Below are positions 43,640 to 51,659 of a stretch of DNA of 64,000 nt, piece after piece. Below the pieces are notes generated by a model. That model ran no database searches, was not told the DNA's origin, and saw nothing but the letters and a program-made list of their open reading frames with translations. Source of the DNA: Pseudonocardia benzenivorans CB1190 (lineage in GTDB: Bacteria; Actinomycetota; Actinomycetes; Mycobacteriales; Pseudonocardiaceae); contig NC_015312.1 in the NCBI RefSeq assembly GCF_000196675.2, positions 4,154,001 to 4,218,000 on the forward strand. The letters run 5' to 3'. How positions within the stretch are numbered: the first letter of the stretch is position 1; each line of letters begins with the position of its first letter. The translations under genes and the position numbers were made by a program.

Positions 43640-44964
43640 GCGCCGCCGGCCATGCTGGGGTCGAGCTCGGGGTGGTCGACGCCCGCGCTGCGCAGCTCGG
43701 CCGTCGCCTCCATCCAGTCGGCGTCGGCCGGCAGCACGATGCCGCCGGAACGCTGCCGGTACGCCCCGGGCTCGTCCACGGCGGGCGGTGCGGTGCCGGA
43801 GTCGGTGAGCGCGCGGGCGGCGGCCAGCAGCCGGCGCCGCACCCGGATCACCATCACGTCGGAGCTGCCGAGGTGCTCCTTGGTGCGGTCGTAGATGTCG
43901 CCCATGCTCTCGGTGATGGCCTGGTCCTCGATGTTGACCCCGCCGAGTCCGGTGTAGCTCGCGCCGCTGCGCTGCAGCTCCCGGTCGATCAGATGGTCGT
44001 TCTCGCGGCGGGCGGTGATCCGGAACCGGCCGAACCAGTCGGTGGTGTTCGGCAGGAACTCCGTGGCCGTGGCCTCGCGCTCGGTGATCCCGACCTTCTG
44101 TGACGCAGGAGCGGTGTACCGACGGGCGCTCGGTGCGGAGTGGAGGGCCATCGTGTGCTGGTCGTCCATCGGGACCCACGCCCTGACCTGCAGCTTCGTT
44201 CCGAGTACCCCGGTGGGAACCATCGTGTAGAACGGGAACAGGAAGTGCGCGAAGCGCCAGTACAGCCGGTCGTCGGACCCGGCGGGGCGGTAGGCGCCGT
44301 AGGTCGCGCCGAACTCGGTGTCGAGCACCTTGTAGCGCGGCGCGCGGTCCTCGATCGTGTAGCGCAGGAACGAGTCCTCCGGGGCGTCGTCGGGCTCGGC
44401 GTGCCCGACGTGCAGGAACCCGAAGTGGCTGGTGTCGATGTCGCCCTCCAGCGCCTGCAGCCAGTTGCACTCGCGCTGGAACGCCCAGGCACTGCTGTCG
44501 TCGGCGGCGTCGTCCATCCACTCGAAGCCCGGCATGGGCGGGGGCGTCGGGCGCGGACCGAGGTAGGTCCAGAGCAGGCCCCCTGCTTCGGTCACCGGGT
44601 AGGTCGGCAGCCGCACCTTGTCCTTGAAGCTGCTTCCCGGCGGCTCGTTGGGCATGTCGACGCACCGGCCGCCGCCATCGAACTTCCAGCCGTGGTAGAC
44701 GCAGCGGATGCCTTCGTTCTCGTTGCGCCCGTACCACATCGAGGCACCCCGGTGCGGGCATTCCTCGTCCATCAGCATCGGGGTTCCCGACGTGGTGCGG
44801 ATCGCGAGGAAGCGCTGTCCGAGCACCATGATCCGCACGGGGTCGCAGTCCGGCTCCAGCTCTCGCGACAACGCGAAGGGCACCCAGTACTGGCGCATCA
44901 GATCGCCCATCGGCGTGCCCTTGCCGACCCGGCAGATCGTCTCGTTGTCGACCCTGCTCAGCAT
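43636..44964 (-). CDS. Rieske non-heme iron aromatic-ring oxygenase, alpha subunit (B)
   Basis: A 442-residue paralogue of the next gene. The Rieske ligands Cys69-His71 and Cys88-His91 have the usual 16-residue loop. The catalytic site is DTSHFGFLH. FALSRELEPDCDPVRIMVLGQRFLAIRTTSG and HRGASMWYGRNENEGIRCVYHGWKFDGGGRCVDMPNEPPGSSFKDKV are typical of phthalate 4,5-dioxygenase-like oxygenases. It is the first gene of a three-gene unit with the HicB-like gene and Rieske A. The 253-bp upstream region carries a strong symmetric site. Confidence 0.92.
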   Translation of the reverse strand: MLSRVDNETICRVGKGTPMGDLMRQYWVPFALSRELEPDCDPVRIMVLGQRFLAIRTTSGTPMLMDEECPHRGASMWYGRNENEGIRCVYHGWKFDGGGRCVDMPNEPPGSSFKDKVRLPTYPVTEAGGLLWTYLGPRPTPPPMPGFEWMDDAADDSSAWAFQRECNWLQALEGDIDTSHFGFLHVGHAEPDDAPEDSFLRYTIEDRAPRYKVLDTEFGATYGAYRPAGSDDRLYWRFAHFLFPFYTMVPTGVLGTKLQVRAWVPMDDQHTMALHSAPSARRYTAPASQKVGITEREATATEFLPNTTDWFGRFRITARRENDHLIDRELQRSGASYTGLGGVNIEDQAITESMGDIYDRTKEHLGSSDVMVIRVRRRLLAAARALTDSGTAPPAVDEPGAYRQRSGGIVLPADADWMEATAELRSAGVDHPELDPSMAGGA

Positions 44965-45092
44965 GAGACCTCCCGTGGGCGAGTTCGCCCACCGGTCGTG
45001 TGGCGGAAGTGGTCACGAGCACGCCCTGCTGCTGCGTCGAAGATGAGTTCCCAGGGCGTCGGAGCGGAGGAGAAACGGTATTCCACCTCGTT

Positions 45093-45128
45093 GTCTTCAA
45101 TATTGAAGACTGCCATCGGCAGTGTCAA
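45093..45128 (-). promoter_or_regulatory. Candidate promoter and operator of the Rieske operon
   Basis: GTCTTCAAT-ATTGAAGAC (45093-45110) is a perfect 18-bp palindrome in otherwise GC-rich DNA. On the minus strand a consensus TTGACA (45128-45123) lies just upstream, and the palindrome covers the expected -10 (AATATT at an 18-bp spacing). Repressor binding would block initiation. The start codon is ~130 bp downstream, leaving a long leader. The rest of 44965-45217 shows no gene. Confidence 0.6.
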
Positions 45129-45217
45129 GGGCGCGGCGATGATCCTTCGGGAGCAGGAGTCGTGATGACGACGTCGCGTCACCGCGACTCCTGCCACCGG
45201 CGCCCGCGGACCGCGGC

Positions 45218-46219
45218 TCAGCGCAGGTCGATCGCGATCTTCCCGCCCTGTTGGGTGCGCGCCGCCTCGAACGCCTCCGCCACCCGGGCCAGCGGATAGA
45301 CCGGGTCGAGGAACGGCGTCACGTCGACCGCCCCGGAGTGGATGAGGTCGGTGGCCTCCCGGAACGCGGTCAGTCCCGGCTCGGCCTGGGTGCTGTGCGA
45401 GTGCTCGATCGTCGGGCGGCGAGCCCACGCGTCGTTGTACGACCAGGTCGACGGGCCGTCGGGACGCTCGGGGAAGCCGAAGTACCCGACGCGCCCCCAG
45501 GTCTTCACGGCCTGCAGGCACTGCACCCGGGTCTCGTCGTACCCGACGGCCTCGATCACCAGGTCCGCGCCCTCGCCGCCGGTCGACTCCATCACCGCGT
45601 CGACGAACGAGTCGCGCCGCACGTCGACCACGACGTCCGCGCCGAACTCCGCCGCGATGTCCAGTCGCGACGGCGCGCGGTCGGCGACGACGATCCTGCT
45701 GAAGTCGGCGAGGCGGGCGAGCGCGGTGAAGAACAGCCCGGCCGACCCCGCCCCGCAGATCGCGACGGTGCGCCCCTCCGCCGGCCCCGCGACCGCGGGC
45801 GGCCAGAACCGGCGCATCGCGAAGATCGTCGTCCCGAGCTGCTGGGCCAGGAGCAGCCGGTCGGGGTCGGCCCCGCGCGGCAGCCCGATCAGCGACGCCG
45901 CCTTCACCACCTGCCACTGCGCGAAGCAGCGGGCGTCGCGCGGGACCGGCACCGCGAGGACGACGTCGCCCGGCGCGAACGCCGGGTCCCGCGAGTCCTC
46001 CACGACCCCGACGCCCTCGTGCCCGGGGTAGCCCGGCGCGGCCGGGTACGTGCCGCGGTAGAAGCCGTCGTGCAGCACGTGCAGGTCGCTGCCGCAGATC
46101 GAGCCGCGCCGCGACCGGACGAGCACCTCGCCCTCGCGGGGACGCGGGACCGTTGCCTCCACGGCCTCGATCCGCCCCGGTGCGACGAGCTGCGCAGCAC
46201 ACATCGTCGTGTCGCCCAT
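45218..46219 (-). CDS. Zinc-dependent alcohol dehydrogenase-family (MDR) protein
   Basis: A 333-residue medium-chain dehydrogenase. The catalytic-zinc region SRRGSICGSDLHVLHDG and GYPGHEGVGVVED (Cys, His and Glu ligands) is followed by the Rossmann motif VAICGAGSAGLFFTALARLADFSRIVVADR and GGEGADLVIEAVG. The four structural-zinc cysteines of classical ADHs are absent (the segment after DVVLAVPV has only one Cys), as in several actinobacterial MDR groups. It lies 14 bp downstream of the ThDP enzyme gene and is probably co-transcribed. It may reduce or oxidise that enzyme's product. Confidence 0.88.
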   Translation of the reverse strand: MGDTTMCAAQLVAPGRIEAVEATVPRPREGEVLVRSRRGSICGSDLHVLHDGFYRGTYPAAPGYPGHEGVGVVEDSRDPAFAPGDVVLAVPVPRDARCFAQWQVVKAASLIGLPRGADPDRLLLAQQLGTTIFAMRRFWPPAVAGPAEGRTVAICGAGSAGLFFTALARLADFSRIVVADRAPSRLDIAAEFGADVVVDVRRDSFVDAVMESTGGEGADLVIEAVGYDETRVQCLQAVKTWGRVGYFGFPERPDGPSTWSYNDAWARRPTIEHSHSTQAEPGLTAFREATDLIHSGAVDVTPFLDPVYPLARVAEAFEAARTQQGGKIAIDLR

Positions 46220-46233
46220 GGTCGTCGTCCCCC

Positions 46234-47883
46234 TCAGGACTGGAAGGTCGAGTAGCACTTGTCCCGCGTCGTCACGAACTCGACGAGCGCGGGCGTCCCG
46301 CCGTCGACGGCCGTGCGGGCGCGGCGCAGCGCGGGCACGATGTCGGACGGCGCGGTGACGCGCTCGCCGTGCAGCCCGAACGCCCGCGCCATCGCGGCGT
46401 AGTCGCCGGAGATGTCGGTGCTGGCGTAGCGCTCCCGGGAGACCGCCATGATCCGGTCCTCCATCGCCATCGCGAAGTTGTTGAACAGCACCGACAGGAT
46501 CGGGATGCCGACACGCGCGCAGGTCTCCAGGTCCATGCCGGTCATGCCGATCGCGGCGTCGCCCCAGACGTTGACGCACAACATGTCCGGCCGCGCCAGC
46601 TTCGCGCCCATGGCGAGCCCGAGACCGTAGCCGAGCTGGGTCGACTTGCCCCAGCCGAGGTAGGTGTGCGGCGCCTCGGTGCGCCAGAACGGGGACAGCT
46701 CGTCGCGGGGGCTGCCGGCGTCGTGGGTGATGATCGTGCGCGCGACGTCGACCGTCGCCATCAGGTCGCGGATCACCCGGTAGGGCGACAGCGGGACCGC
46801 GTCGCTGTCGAGGTGGGGCCGCCAGCCCGCGAGCCACGGGTCGTTCTGGGCCCGGATCCGGGCGGCGACCTCGTCGGCACGCCCGCGCGCGCGCCCGCGA
46901 AGACGGTCGCGCACGGCGTCGGTGAGCGTCGCGAGCGTGAGCCCCGCGTCGCCGACCAACGCGTGTGCCGCGGGCACGTTCTTGTCCAGGTCGACGGCGT
47001 CGACGGTGTTGTGCACGAACGTCCTCCCGGCCGTCGGGAAGCGGATGCCGAAGCCGGTCGCGGTGAAGCTCGCGCCCACACCGAACACGACGTCGGCGTC
47101 GCGGACGTGCTCGAACACCGCCCGCGGCATGGCGACGCCACCCGAGCCGAGCGCGAGCGGGTGCGTCTCGGGGAAGGCGCTCTTGCCCTCCAGGCTCGTG
47201 GTGACCGGCGCCTCGAGCAGCTCGGCGAGCTCGCGCAGCCCGGTCCAGGCACGGGCGTGGTGGACGCCCTGCCCCGCATAGATCAGCGGCCGCTCGGCCG
47301 CCACCAGCGCGGCCGCCGCGGCGTCGACGGCGTCGGCGTCCGGGGTGCTGCGGGCCCGGCGCGACGGCACGTACTCCTCGACGCCCGGCGCGTCCTCGGC
47401 CCACACGTCGCCGGGGATCTCGAGAAGCACCGGACCGGGCCTGCCGTTGCGCGCCTGGGTGAACGCGCGTCGCAGGGCGGGGACGAGCCCCGCGCCCGTG
47501 GTGACCTGCTCCGCCCATTTCGTGACGTGCTGGAAGTTCAGCGCGGCGTTGAACGCCGGCTGCACCCACGTCTGGGCCCGCGGGGCGCCGCCGGGGATCA
47601 CGACGAGCGGGATCCCCTCGGCGAAGGCCTGCGCCACCGCGCCGAAGGAGTTCTCGACGCCCGGTCCGGCCTGCATGCAGAACACGCCGACCGTGTCGCC
47701 GAGGCGGCTCACGGCGTCTGCCATGTGGATGCCGACGCGTTCCTGGCGGACGACCACGGGCCGGATGCCCACGGCCGCCGCGGCGTCGATCAGGGGGTTG
47801 AGCGGGTAGGCGAACAGATGCTCGACGCCTTCACGGCGAAGCACCTCGGCCGCAGCCTGCGCCACGTTCACGGCCGCGTTCAC
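46234..47883 (-). CDS. Thiamine-diphosphate enzyme, acetolactate-synthase-like
   Basis: A 549-residue ThDP enzyme. The N-terminal PYR domain has LRREGVEHLFAYPLNPLIDAAAAVGIRPVVVRQERVGIHMADAVSRLGDTVGVFCMQAGPG with the conserved ThDP glutamate in RQERVG. The C-terminal PP domain has NVWGDAAIGMTGMDLETCARVGIPILSVLFNNFAMAMEDRIM (GDA...NN). The usual YG-x-PG near the N-terminus is AYPLNP, which differs from true acetolactate synthases; no regulatory subunit is adjacent. It probably catalyses decarboxylation or carboligation of a 2-oxoacid in the nearby catabolic pathway. The exact reaction is unknown. Confidence 0.85.
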   Translation of the reverse strand: MNAAVNVAQAAAEVLRREGVEHLFAYPLNPLIDAAAAVGIRPVVVRQERVGIHMADAVSRLGDTVGVFCMQAGPGVENSFGAVAQAFAEGIPLVVIPGGAPRAQTWVQPAFNAALNFQHVTKWAEQVTTGAGLVPALRRAFTQARNGRPGPVLLEIPGDVWAEDAPGVEEYVPSRRARSTPDADAVDAAAAALVAAERPLIYAGQGVHHARAWTGLRELAELLEAPVTTSLEGKSAFPETHPLALGSGGVAMPRAVFEHVRDADVVFGVGASFTATGFGIRFPTAGRTFVHNTVDAVDLDKNVPAAHALVGDAGLTLATLTDAVRDRLRGRARGRADEVAARIRAQNDPWLAGWRPHLDSDAVPLSPYRVIRDLMATVDVARTIITHDAGSPRDELSPFWRTEAPHTYLGWGKSTQLGYGLGLAMGAKLARPDMLCVNVWGDAAIGMTGMDLETCARVGIPILSVLFNNFAMAMEDRIMAVSRERYASTDISGDYAAMARAFGLHGERVTAPSDIVPALRRARTAVDGGTPALVEFVTTRDKCYSTFQS

Positions 47884-47921
47884 GACGCGATCACGCGTGC
47901 CCTCCTTCGGGTCCCGTGCCG

Positions 47922-47943
47922 GTCGTCGACGCGTCGTCGACGC
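47922..47943. repeat. Tandem 11-bp repeat GTCGTCGACGC
   Basis: Two perfect adjacent copies (47922-47932, 47933-47943) lie in the 140-bp divergent gap between the ThDP gene and the DUF1707 gene. The 11-bp period places them on the same DNA face. They may be a regulator site for the ThDP-ADH operon. Confidence 0.45.
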
Positions 47944-47980
47944 TAGTTCGGCTCCGGACGGCCGTCAAACCGGGAACCCG

Positions 47981-48017
47981 ATGACGTCTTGATGGCGTCA
48001 CGATGACGTCATACACT
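47981..48017 (+). promoter_or_regulatory. Promoter with three phased ATGACGTC repeats upstream of the DUF1707 gene
   Basis: ATGACGTC (47981-47988), ATGGCGTC (47992-47999) and ATGACGTC (48003-48010) are spaced exactly 11 bp apart. TTGATG (47989-47994) and TACACT (48012-48017) form a -35/-10 pair with a 17-bp spacer threaded through the repeats. The predicted start of transcription, 7 bp after the -10, coincides with the ATG at 48024, and there is no ribosome binding site, so the mRNA is probably leaderless. Confidence 0.6.
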
Positions 48018-48023
48018 GCTGCC

Positions 48024-48605
48024 ATGTCCGAGGTCGAGCTCCGCATCTCCGACGACGACCGCGACCGCGCCGCCGCCGTCCTGCACACCGCCGTCGGCGA
48101 GGGCCGCCTGACCTGGGTGGAACACGACGAACGGCTCGCCGCGGTCTACTCGGCGCGCACCGCCTCGCAGCTGCGGCCGGCCCTGGCCGACCTGCCCGGC
48201 GGCCAGGGCTCCGCGCCCGCCCGGACGGTCACGCACCCCGCCACGGCGTCACCGGTGGTGTCGCCGGGCGCGCCGGTGCGCGTCACGCTCGGCAAGGTCA
48301 GCCGCCGTCCCGACGTCTCCGGCGGCCGGGTCGAGGCCGAGGCCGTGCTGGGCGCGGTGGTCCTCGACCTGCGCGACCTGGCGGCCCATGCCGTCGTCGA
48401 CGTCGTCGCGAACTCGCTGCTGGGCAAGGTCGAGGTCCACGTCTCCCCCGGCACCCGGCTCGTCGACGCCGGCACGGCGGCGCTGGGCAAGCGCTCGGTC
48501 GTCGAGCGCCGTTCCGCCCGCGGGGTGCTGCCGCGGCCCGACTCGCCGACCGTGCGGCTCAGCGGACACAGCGTGCTCGGGCACGTCCGCGTCCACGTGG
48601 GCTGA
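48024..48605 (+). CDS. DUF1707 protein with LiaF-like C-terminal domain
   Basis: A 193-residue protein. Residues ~1-58 are a DUF1707 domain (ELRISDDDRDRAAAVLHTAVGEGRLTWVEHDERLAAVYSARTASQLRPALADLP). After a Pro/Thr/Val-rich linker, a beta-rich C-terminal part (VEAEAVLGAVVLDLRDL...GKVEVHVSPGTRLVDAGTAALGKRS...VRLSGHSVLGHVRVHVG) resembles the cell-wall-active-antibiotic-response (LiaF) C-terminal beta-helix. There is no membrane segment. Such proteins are common and uncharacterised in actinobacteria. I chose the ATG at 48024, where a leaderless transcript would start, over the upstream in-frame ATG at 48003. Confidence 0.8.
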   Translation: MSEVELRISDDDRDRAAAVLHTAVGEGRLTWVEHDERLAAVYSARTASQLRPALADLPGGQGSAPARTVTHPATASPVVSPGAPVRVTLGKVSRRPDVSGGRVEAEAVLGAVVLDLRDLAAHAVVDVVANSLLGKVEVHVSPGTRLVDAGTAALGKRSVVERRSARGVLPRPDSPTVRLSGHSVLGHVRVHVG

Positions 48606-48630
48606 CCCCGGCCCCGCGGACCACGCGCGA

Positions 48631-49209
48631 TCAGAACGGGTTGCGGCTGCCCTTGAGCTCGCTGAACGACGGGACGTCGGCGAGGAGCCGGACCGCCTCG
48701 AACAGCCGCAGGCCCTCCTCGCGCTCCGGGACGGGCACGACGACCGGGCCGAACCACGCCTTGCCCCCGACGCGCAGGATCGGGCTGCCCGCCTCCTGGC
48801 CGACGGCGGCCTGCGCATCGTCGTGGGAGGCCCGGACGAGGGCGTCGAAGGCCTCGTCGTCGGCGGCCTTGACGGTCTCGTCCGGGAGGCCGGCCTCGGC
48901 GACGGCGGCGGCGATGGTGTCGTCGTCGTAGTCGGCGCCCTGCTCGTGACGGCGGGTGCCCAACGCGGTGAACAGGCGGGCGCGCGCGTCGTTGTCCTCG
49001 ACAGCGGCCAGCACCCGCAGCACGCGGACGTTCTGGGCCATCACCGGCCGGTACTCCTCGGGGATCTCCTTGCCCTCGTTGAGGACCGACAGGCTCATCA
49101 GCCGCCACGTCACGGCTGCGGCACCGGCGTCGGCGACGTCGGCGATCCAGCGGGACGTGCGCCAGGTGTAGGGGCAACCGGGGTCGAAGAAGAAGTCCAC
49201 GGGCGTCAT
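48631..49209 (-). CDS. DsbA-family protein similar to mycothiol-dependent nitroreductase Rv2466c
   Basis: A 192-residue thioredoxin-fold protein with a helical insertion. The N-terminus VDFFFDPGCPYTWRTSRWI, the middle LMSLSVLNEGKEIPEEYRPVMAQ and LFTALGTRRHEQGADYDDDTIAAAVAEAGLP, and the C-terminal GSPILRVGGKAWFGPVVVPVPEREEGLRL follow Rv2466c of Mycobacterium, as recalled. The active site is CPYT instead of CPWC: the resolving cysteine is replaced by threonine. This suggests a monothiol mechanism using mycothiol. It is downstream of an MFS gene (44 bp), probably co-transcribed. Confidence 0.85.
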   Translation of the reverse strand: MTPVDFFFDPGCPYTWRTSRWIADVADAGAAAVTWRLMSLSVLNEGKEIPEEYRPVMAQNVRVLRVLAAVEDNDARARLFTALGTRRHEQGADYDDDTIAAAVAEAGLPDETVKAADDEAFDALVRASHDDAQAAVGQEAGSPILRVGGKAWFGPVVVPVPEREEGLRLFEAVRLLADVPSFSELKGSRNPF

Positions 49210-49253
49210 CCCCCGACGCTACGGCTCCGGAGTTGAATGTTCACGTTCGGGGC

Positions 49254-50558
49254 TCAGGCCGCGGCCCGTTCCACCGCCACCTCGCGCCGCCGCAGCGGAC
49301 GCCACGCCGGCGGCACGACCTCACCCTGCTCGACCAGACGCCGCCGCGTCCGGCGGCGCGCCACGACGATGCCGACGAGAGCCAGCCCCCACACGACGTA
49401 CTGCACCGTCCACGCGACGCGGAACGCGCCGGGCGTGTACCCGCCCGCGATCCCGAGTACCGCGCCGACGGCGAGGGTGACCAGGAGCGACGCGGTGAAC
49501 CCGCCGATGTTGACGATGCCGACGGCCGTGCCCTGCCGGTACCCGGGATTCGACGTGCGGGCGTAGTCGAACCCGATCATCGACGCCGGTCCGCCGGCCG
49601 CGAGCACCACGACGAGCAGCACGAGCAGCCACGCCGGGACCGGCGGTGGGACGAGCAGCACGGCGGTCCAGGCCGCGGCCGTCGTCGTGATCACGCCGAT
49701 GACCAGCCACGAGCGGCGCATCGGGCGCCGGGCGGCGAACTCGCCGAACGCCGGGCCGGCCACCACGCCCACGACGACGAGGACCGTCAGCAACGCCCCC
49801 GCCGCCGCCGGGGACATCCCCTGGCCGGCGACGAGGTACGGCACGCCCCACATCAGCGCGAACACCGTGCCCGCGAACTGGGTGCCGGTGTGGGTCCACA
49901 GCCCGAGGCGGGTGCCGGGCTCGGTCCACGACGACCGCAGCAGCGCCCGCACGTCACGCCAGGACGCGGCCGCGACCGGCGCGGTGACGCCGGCCGGCCG
50001 GTTGCGGAACACCGCCAGCACCGCGAGCGCGGCCGCGACGCCCAGTGCCGCCGCCGACACGAAGGCCGGCGCCCAGCCGACGTGGTGCAGCAGCAGCGCG
50101 AACGGGACGGCCGACAGCACCTGCCCGCCCTGTCCGAGCAGTCCGGTGAGCTGCGTCAGCACCGGGACCTGCCGTGCCGGGAACCACGCGTTGACCACCG
50201 AGAGCACGCTGATGAACGTCAACGCGTCACCGGCACCGACCAGCACCCGCGCCGCGATCGCCAGCGGCAGCGTCGAGGCCAGCGCCAGCAGCAGCTGCCC
50301 GACGGCCATCACCAGCGCCCCGAGGACGACGAGCCGCCGGGCGCCGAACCGGTCGAGCAGCAGCCCCGTCGGGATCTGCAGCGCCGCATAGACCAGCAGC
50401 TGCAGCACGAGGAACCCGGAGAGCACGGCGGGTGCCGCTCCGAAGCGGTCGGCGGCGTCGAGCCCGGCGACCCCGAACGTCGTCCTGTTCATCACGCCCA
50501 CGAGATAGGCGAACAGTCCGACCGACCACACGACCCAGCGACGACCACTCACATCCAT
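49254..50558 (-). CDS. MFS transporter
   Basis: A 434-residue major facilitator with about 12 hydrophobic segments. The family loop motif between helices 2 and 3 is LLLDRFGARRLV. The first helix (WSVGLFAYLVGVMNRTTFGVAGLDAADRFGA) resembles nitrate/nitrite-type and hexuronate-type MFS proteins of actinobacteria. The C-terminus is Arg-rich (ARRRTRRRLVEQGEVV), as expected for a cytosolic tail. It is divergent from the PAC2 gene and upstream of the DsbA-like gene. The substrate is not predictable. Confidence 0.88.
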   Translation of the reverse strand: MDVSGRRWVVWSVGLFAYLVGVMNRTTFGVAGLDAADRFGAAPAVLSGFLVLQLLVYAALQIPTGLLLDRFGARRLVVLGALVMAVGQLLLALASTLPLAIAARVLVGAGDALTFISVLSVVNAWFPARQVPVLTQLTGLLGQGGQVLSAVPFALLLHHVGWAPAFVSAAALGVAAALAVLAVFRNRPAGVTAPVAAASWRDVRALLRSSWTEPGTRLGLWTHTGTQFAGTVFALMWGVPYLVAGQGMSPAAAGALLTVLVVVGVVAGPAFGEFAARRPMRRSWLVIGVITTTAAAWTAVLLVPPPVPAWLLVLLVVVLAAGGPASMIGFDYARTSNPGYRQGTAVGIVNIGGFTASLLVTLAVGAVLGIAGGYTPGAFRVAWTVQYVVWGLALVGIVVARRRTRRRLVEQGEVVPPAWRPLRRREVAVERAAA

Positions 50559-50610
50559 GACAGGACAATGGTGCGCGCAGGCGGCGCCGAACGGGATGCT
50601 GTGCGGGCCG

Positions 50611-50625
50611 CCTCACGTTGTGAGG
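50611..50625. promoter_or_regulatory. Palindrome in the MFS/PAC2 divergent region
   Basis: CCTCAC-GTT-GTGAGG, a perfect inverted repeat with a 3-bp centre, about midway between the two divergent start codons (50558 and 50707). It may be an operator. Confidence 0.4.
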
Positions 50626-50706
50626 TGTGTCGGGCCGGAGACGCCCGGCGGCGGACAGGTGTCCCGCGAGGGACGCGAGGCGGACGGCCGGAGGAAGAGG
50701 ATCACG

Positions 50707-51657
50707 GTGCTCGACCCGCAGGAGCTCTACACGGTGGCCGAGGACGCCCCGCAGCTGAGCGAGCCGGTGCTGGTGGTCGTGCTCGACGGGTTCGTCGACG
50801 CCGGCAACGCGGCACGGCTCGCGGCGGAGGCGCTCGTCGAGGGCCGGGACACGACGCCGGTCGTGCACTTCGACGTCGACCAGCTCGTCGACTACCGGTC
50901 GCGGCGGCCGCCGCTGCAGTTCGAGACCGACCACTGGGCCTCCTACAGCCCGCCCACGCTCGACATCGTGGCCCTCACCGACACCGGGGACACGCCGTAC
51001 CTGCTGCTCAGCGGGCCGGAGCCCGACACGCAGTGGGAGCGGTTCGTGGCCGCGGTCGAGCAGATCGTGCGGCGCTTCGGGATCCGGCTGGTGATCACGC
51101 TGTCGGGCATCCCGATGGCCGTGCCGCACACGCGCCCCATCGGGGTCACCGCACACGCCTCCCGCCCCGAGCTCGTCGAGGGCCACACGGCCTGGTTCGG
51201 CAGCGCGCAGGTCCCCGGCAGCGCCGTCGCCCTCCTCGAGTACCGCCTGGGTGAGGCCGGGATCGACGCCATGGGGTTCGCCGTGCACGTGCCCCACTAC
51301 CTCGCCCGCGCCGAGTACCCGCAGGCCGCGCGCACGCTGCTCGACCACACCGGCGTCGCGGCCGGGCTGTTCATGCCCACCGAGTCGCTGACCAAGGCCG
51401 CCGAGCGGACCGAGGCCGAGATCGCCGAGCAGGTGGAGAACTCCGAGGAGGTCGCGCAGGTCGTCACCGCCCTGGAGCGGCAGTACGACACCGTCGCCGA
51501 GGGCCGCGCGGGCGCCGGCGCCGGGGGGCTCGGTGGCGAGCTGCCCAGCGCCGACGAGCTCGCGGCCGAGGTCGAGCGGTTCCTCGCCGCCCGCGACCCC
51601 GGCGACGAGCTGCCGGGCGACGACCCGGCCGACGACCCGTCCGACCCCGACCGCTGA
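50707..51657 (+). CDS. PAC2-family protein
   Basis: A 316-residue PAC2 (proteasome assembly chaperone-like) protein, widely conserved in actinobacteria next to proteasome or unrelated genes. Features are EPVLVVVLDGFVDAGNAARLAAEALVE, VHFDVDQLVDYRSRRPPLQFE, LLLSGPEPDTQWERFVAAVEQIVRRFG, GIPMAVPHTRPIGVTAHASRPELV and HVPHYLARAEYPQAARTLLDHTG. The C-terminus is acidic, Asp/Pro-rich. I chose the GTG at 50707 because GGAAGAGG precedes it at good spacing. The molecular role in bacteria is unknown. Its stop is 2 bp from that of the convergent E1 gene, with no terminator. Confidence 0.88.
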   Translation: MLDPQELYTVAEDAPQLSEPVLVVVLDGFVDAGNAARLAAEALVEGRDTTPVVHFDVDQLVDYRSRRPPLQFETDHWASYSPPTLDIVALTDTGDTPYLLLSGPEPDTQWERFVAAVEQIVRRFGIRLVITLSGIPMAVPHTRPIGVTAHASRPELVEGHTAWFGSAQVPGSAVALLEYRLGEAGIDAMGFAVHVPHYLARAEYPQAARTLLDHTGVAAGLFMPTESLTKAAERTEAEIAEQVENSEEVAQVVTALERQYDTVAEGRAGAGAGGLGGELPSADELAAEVERFLAARDPGDELPGDDPADDPSDPDR

Positions 51658-51659
51658 CG

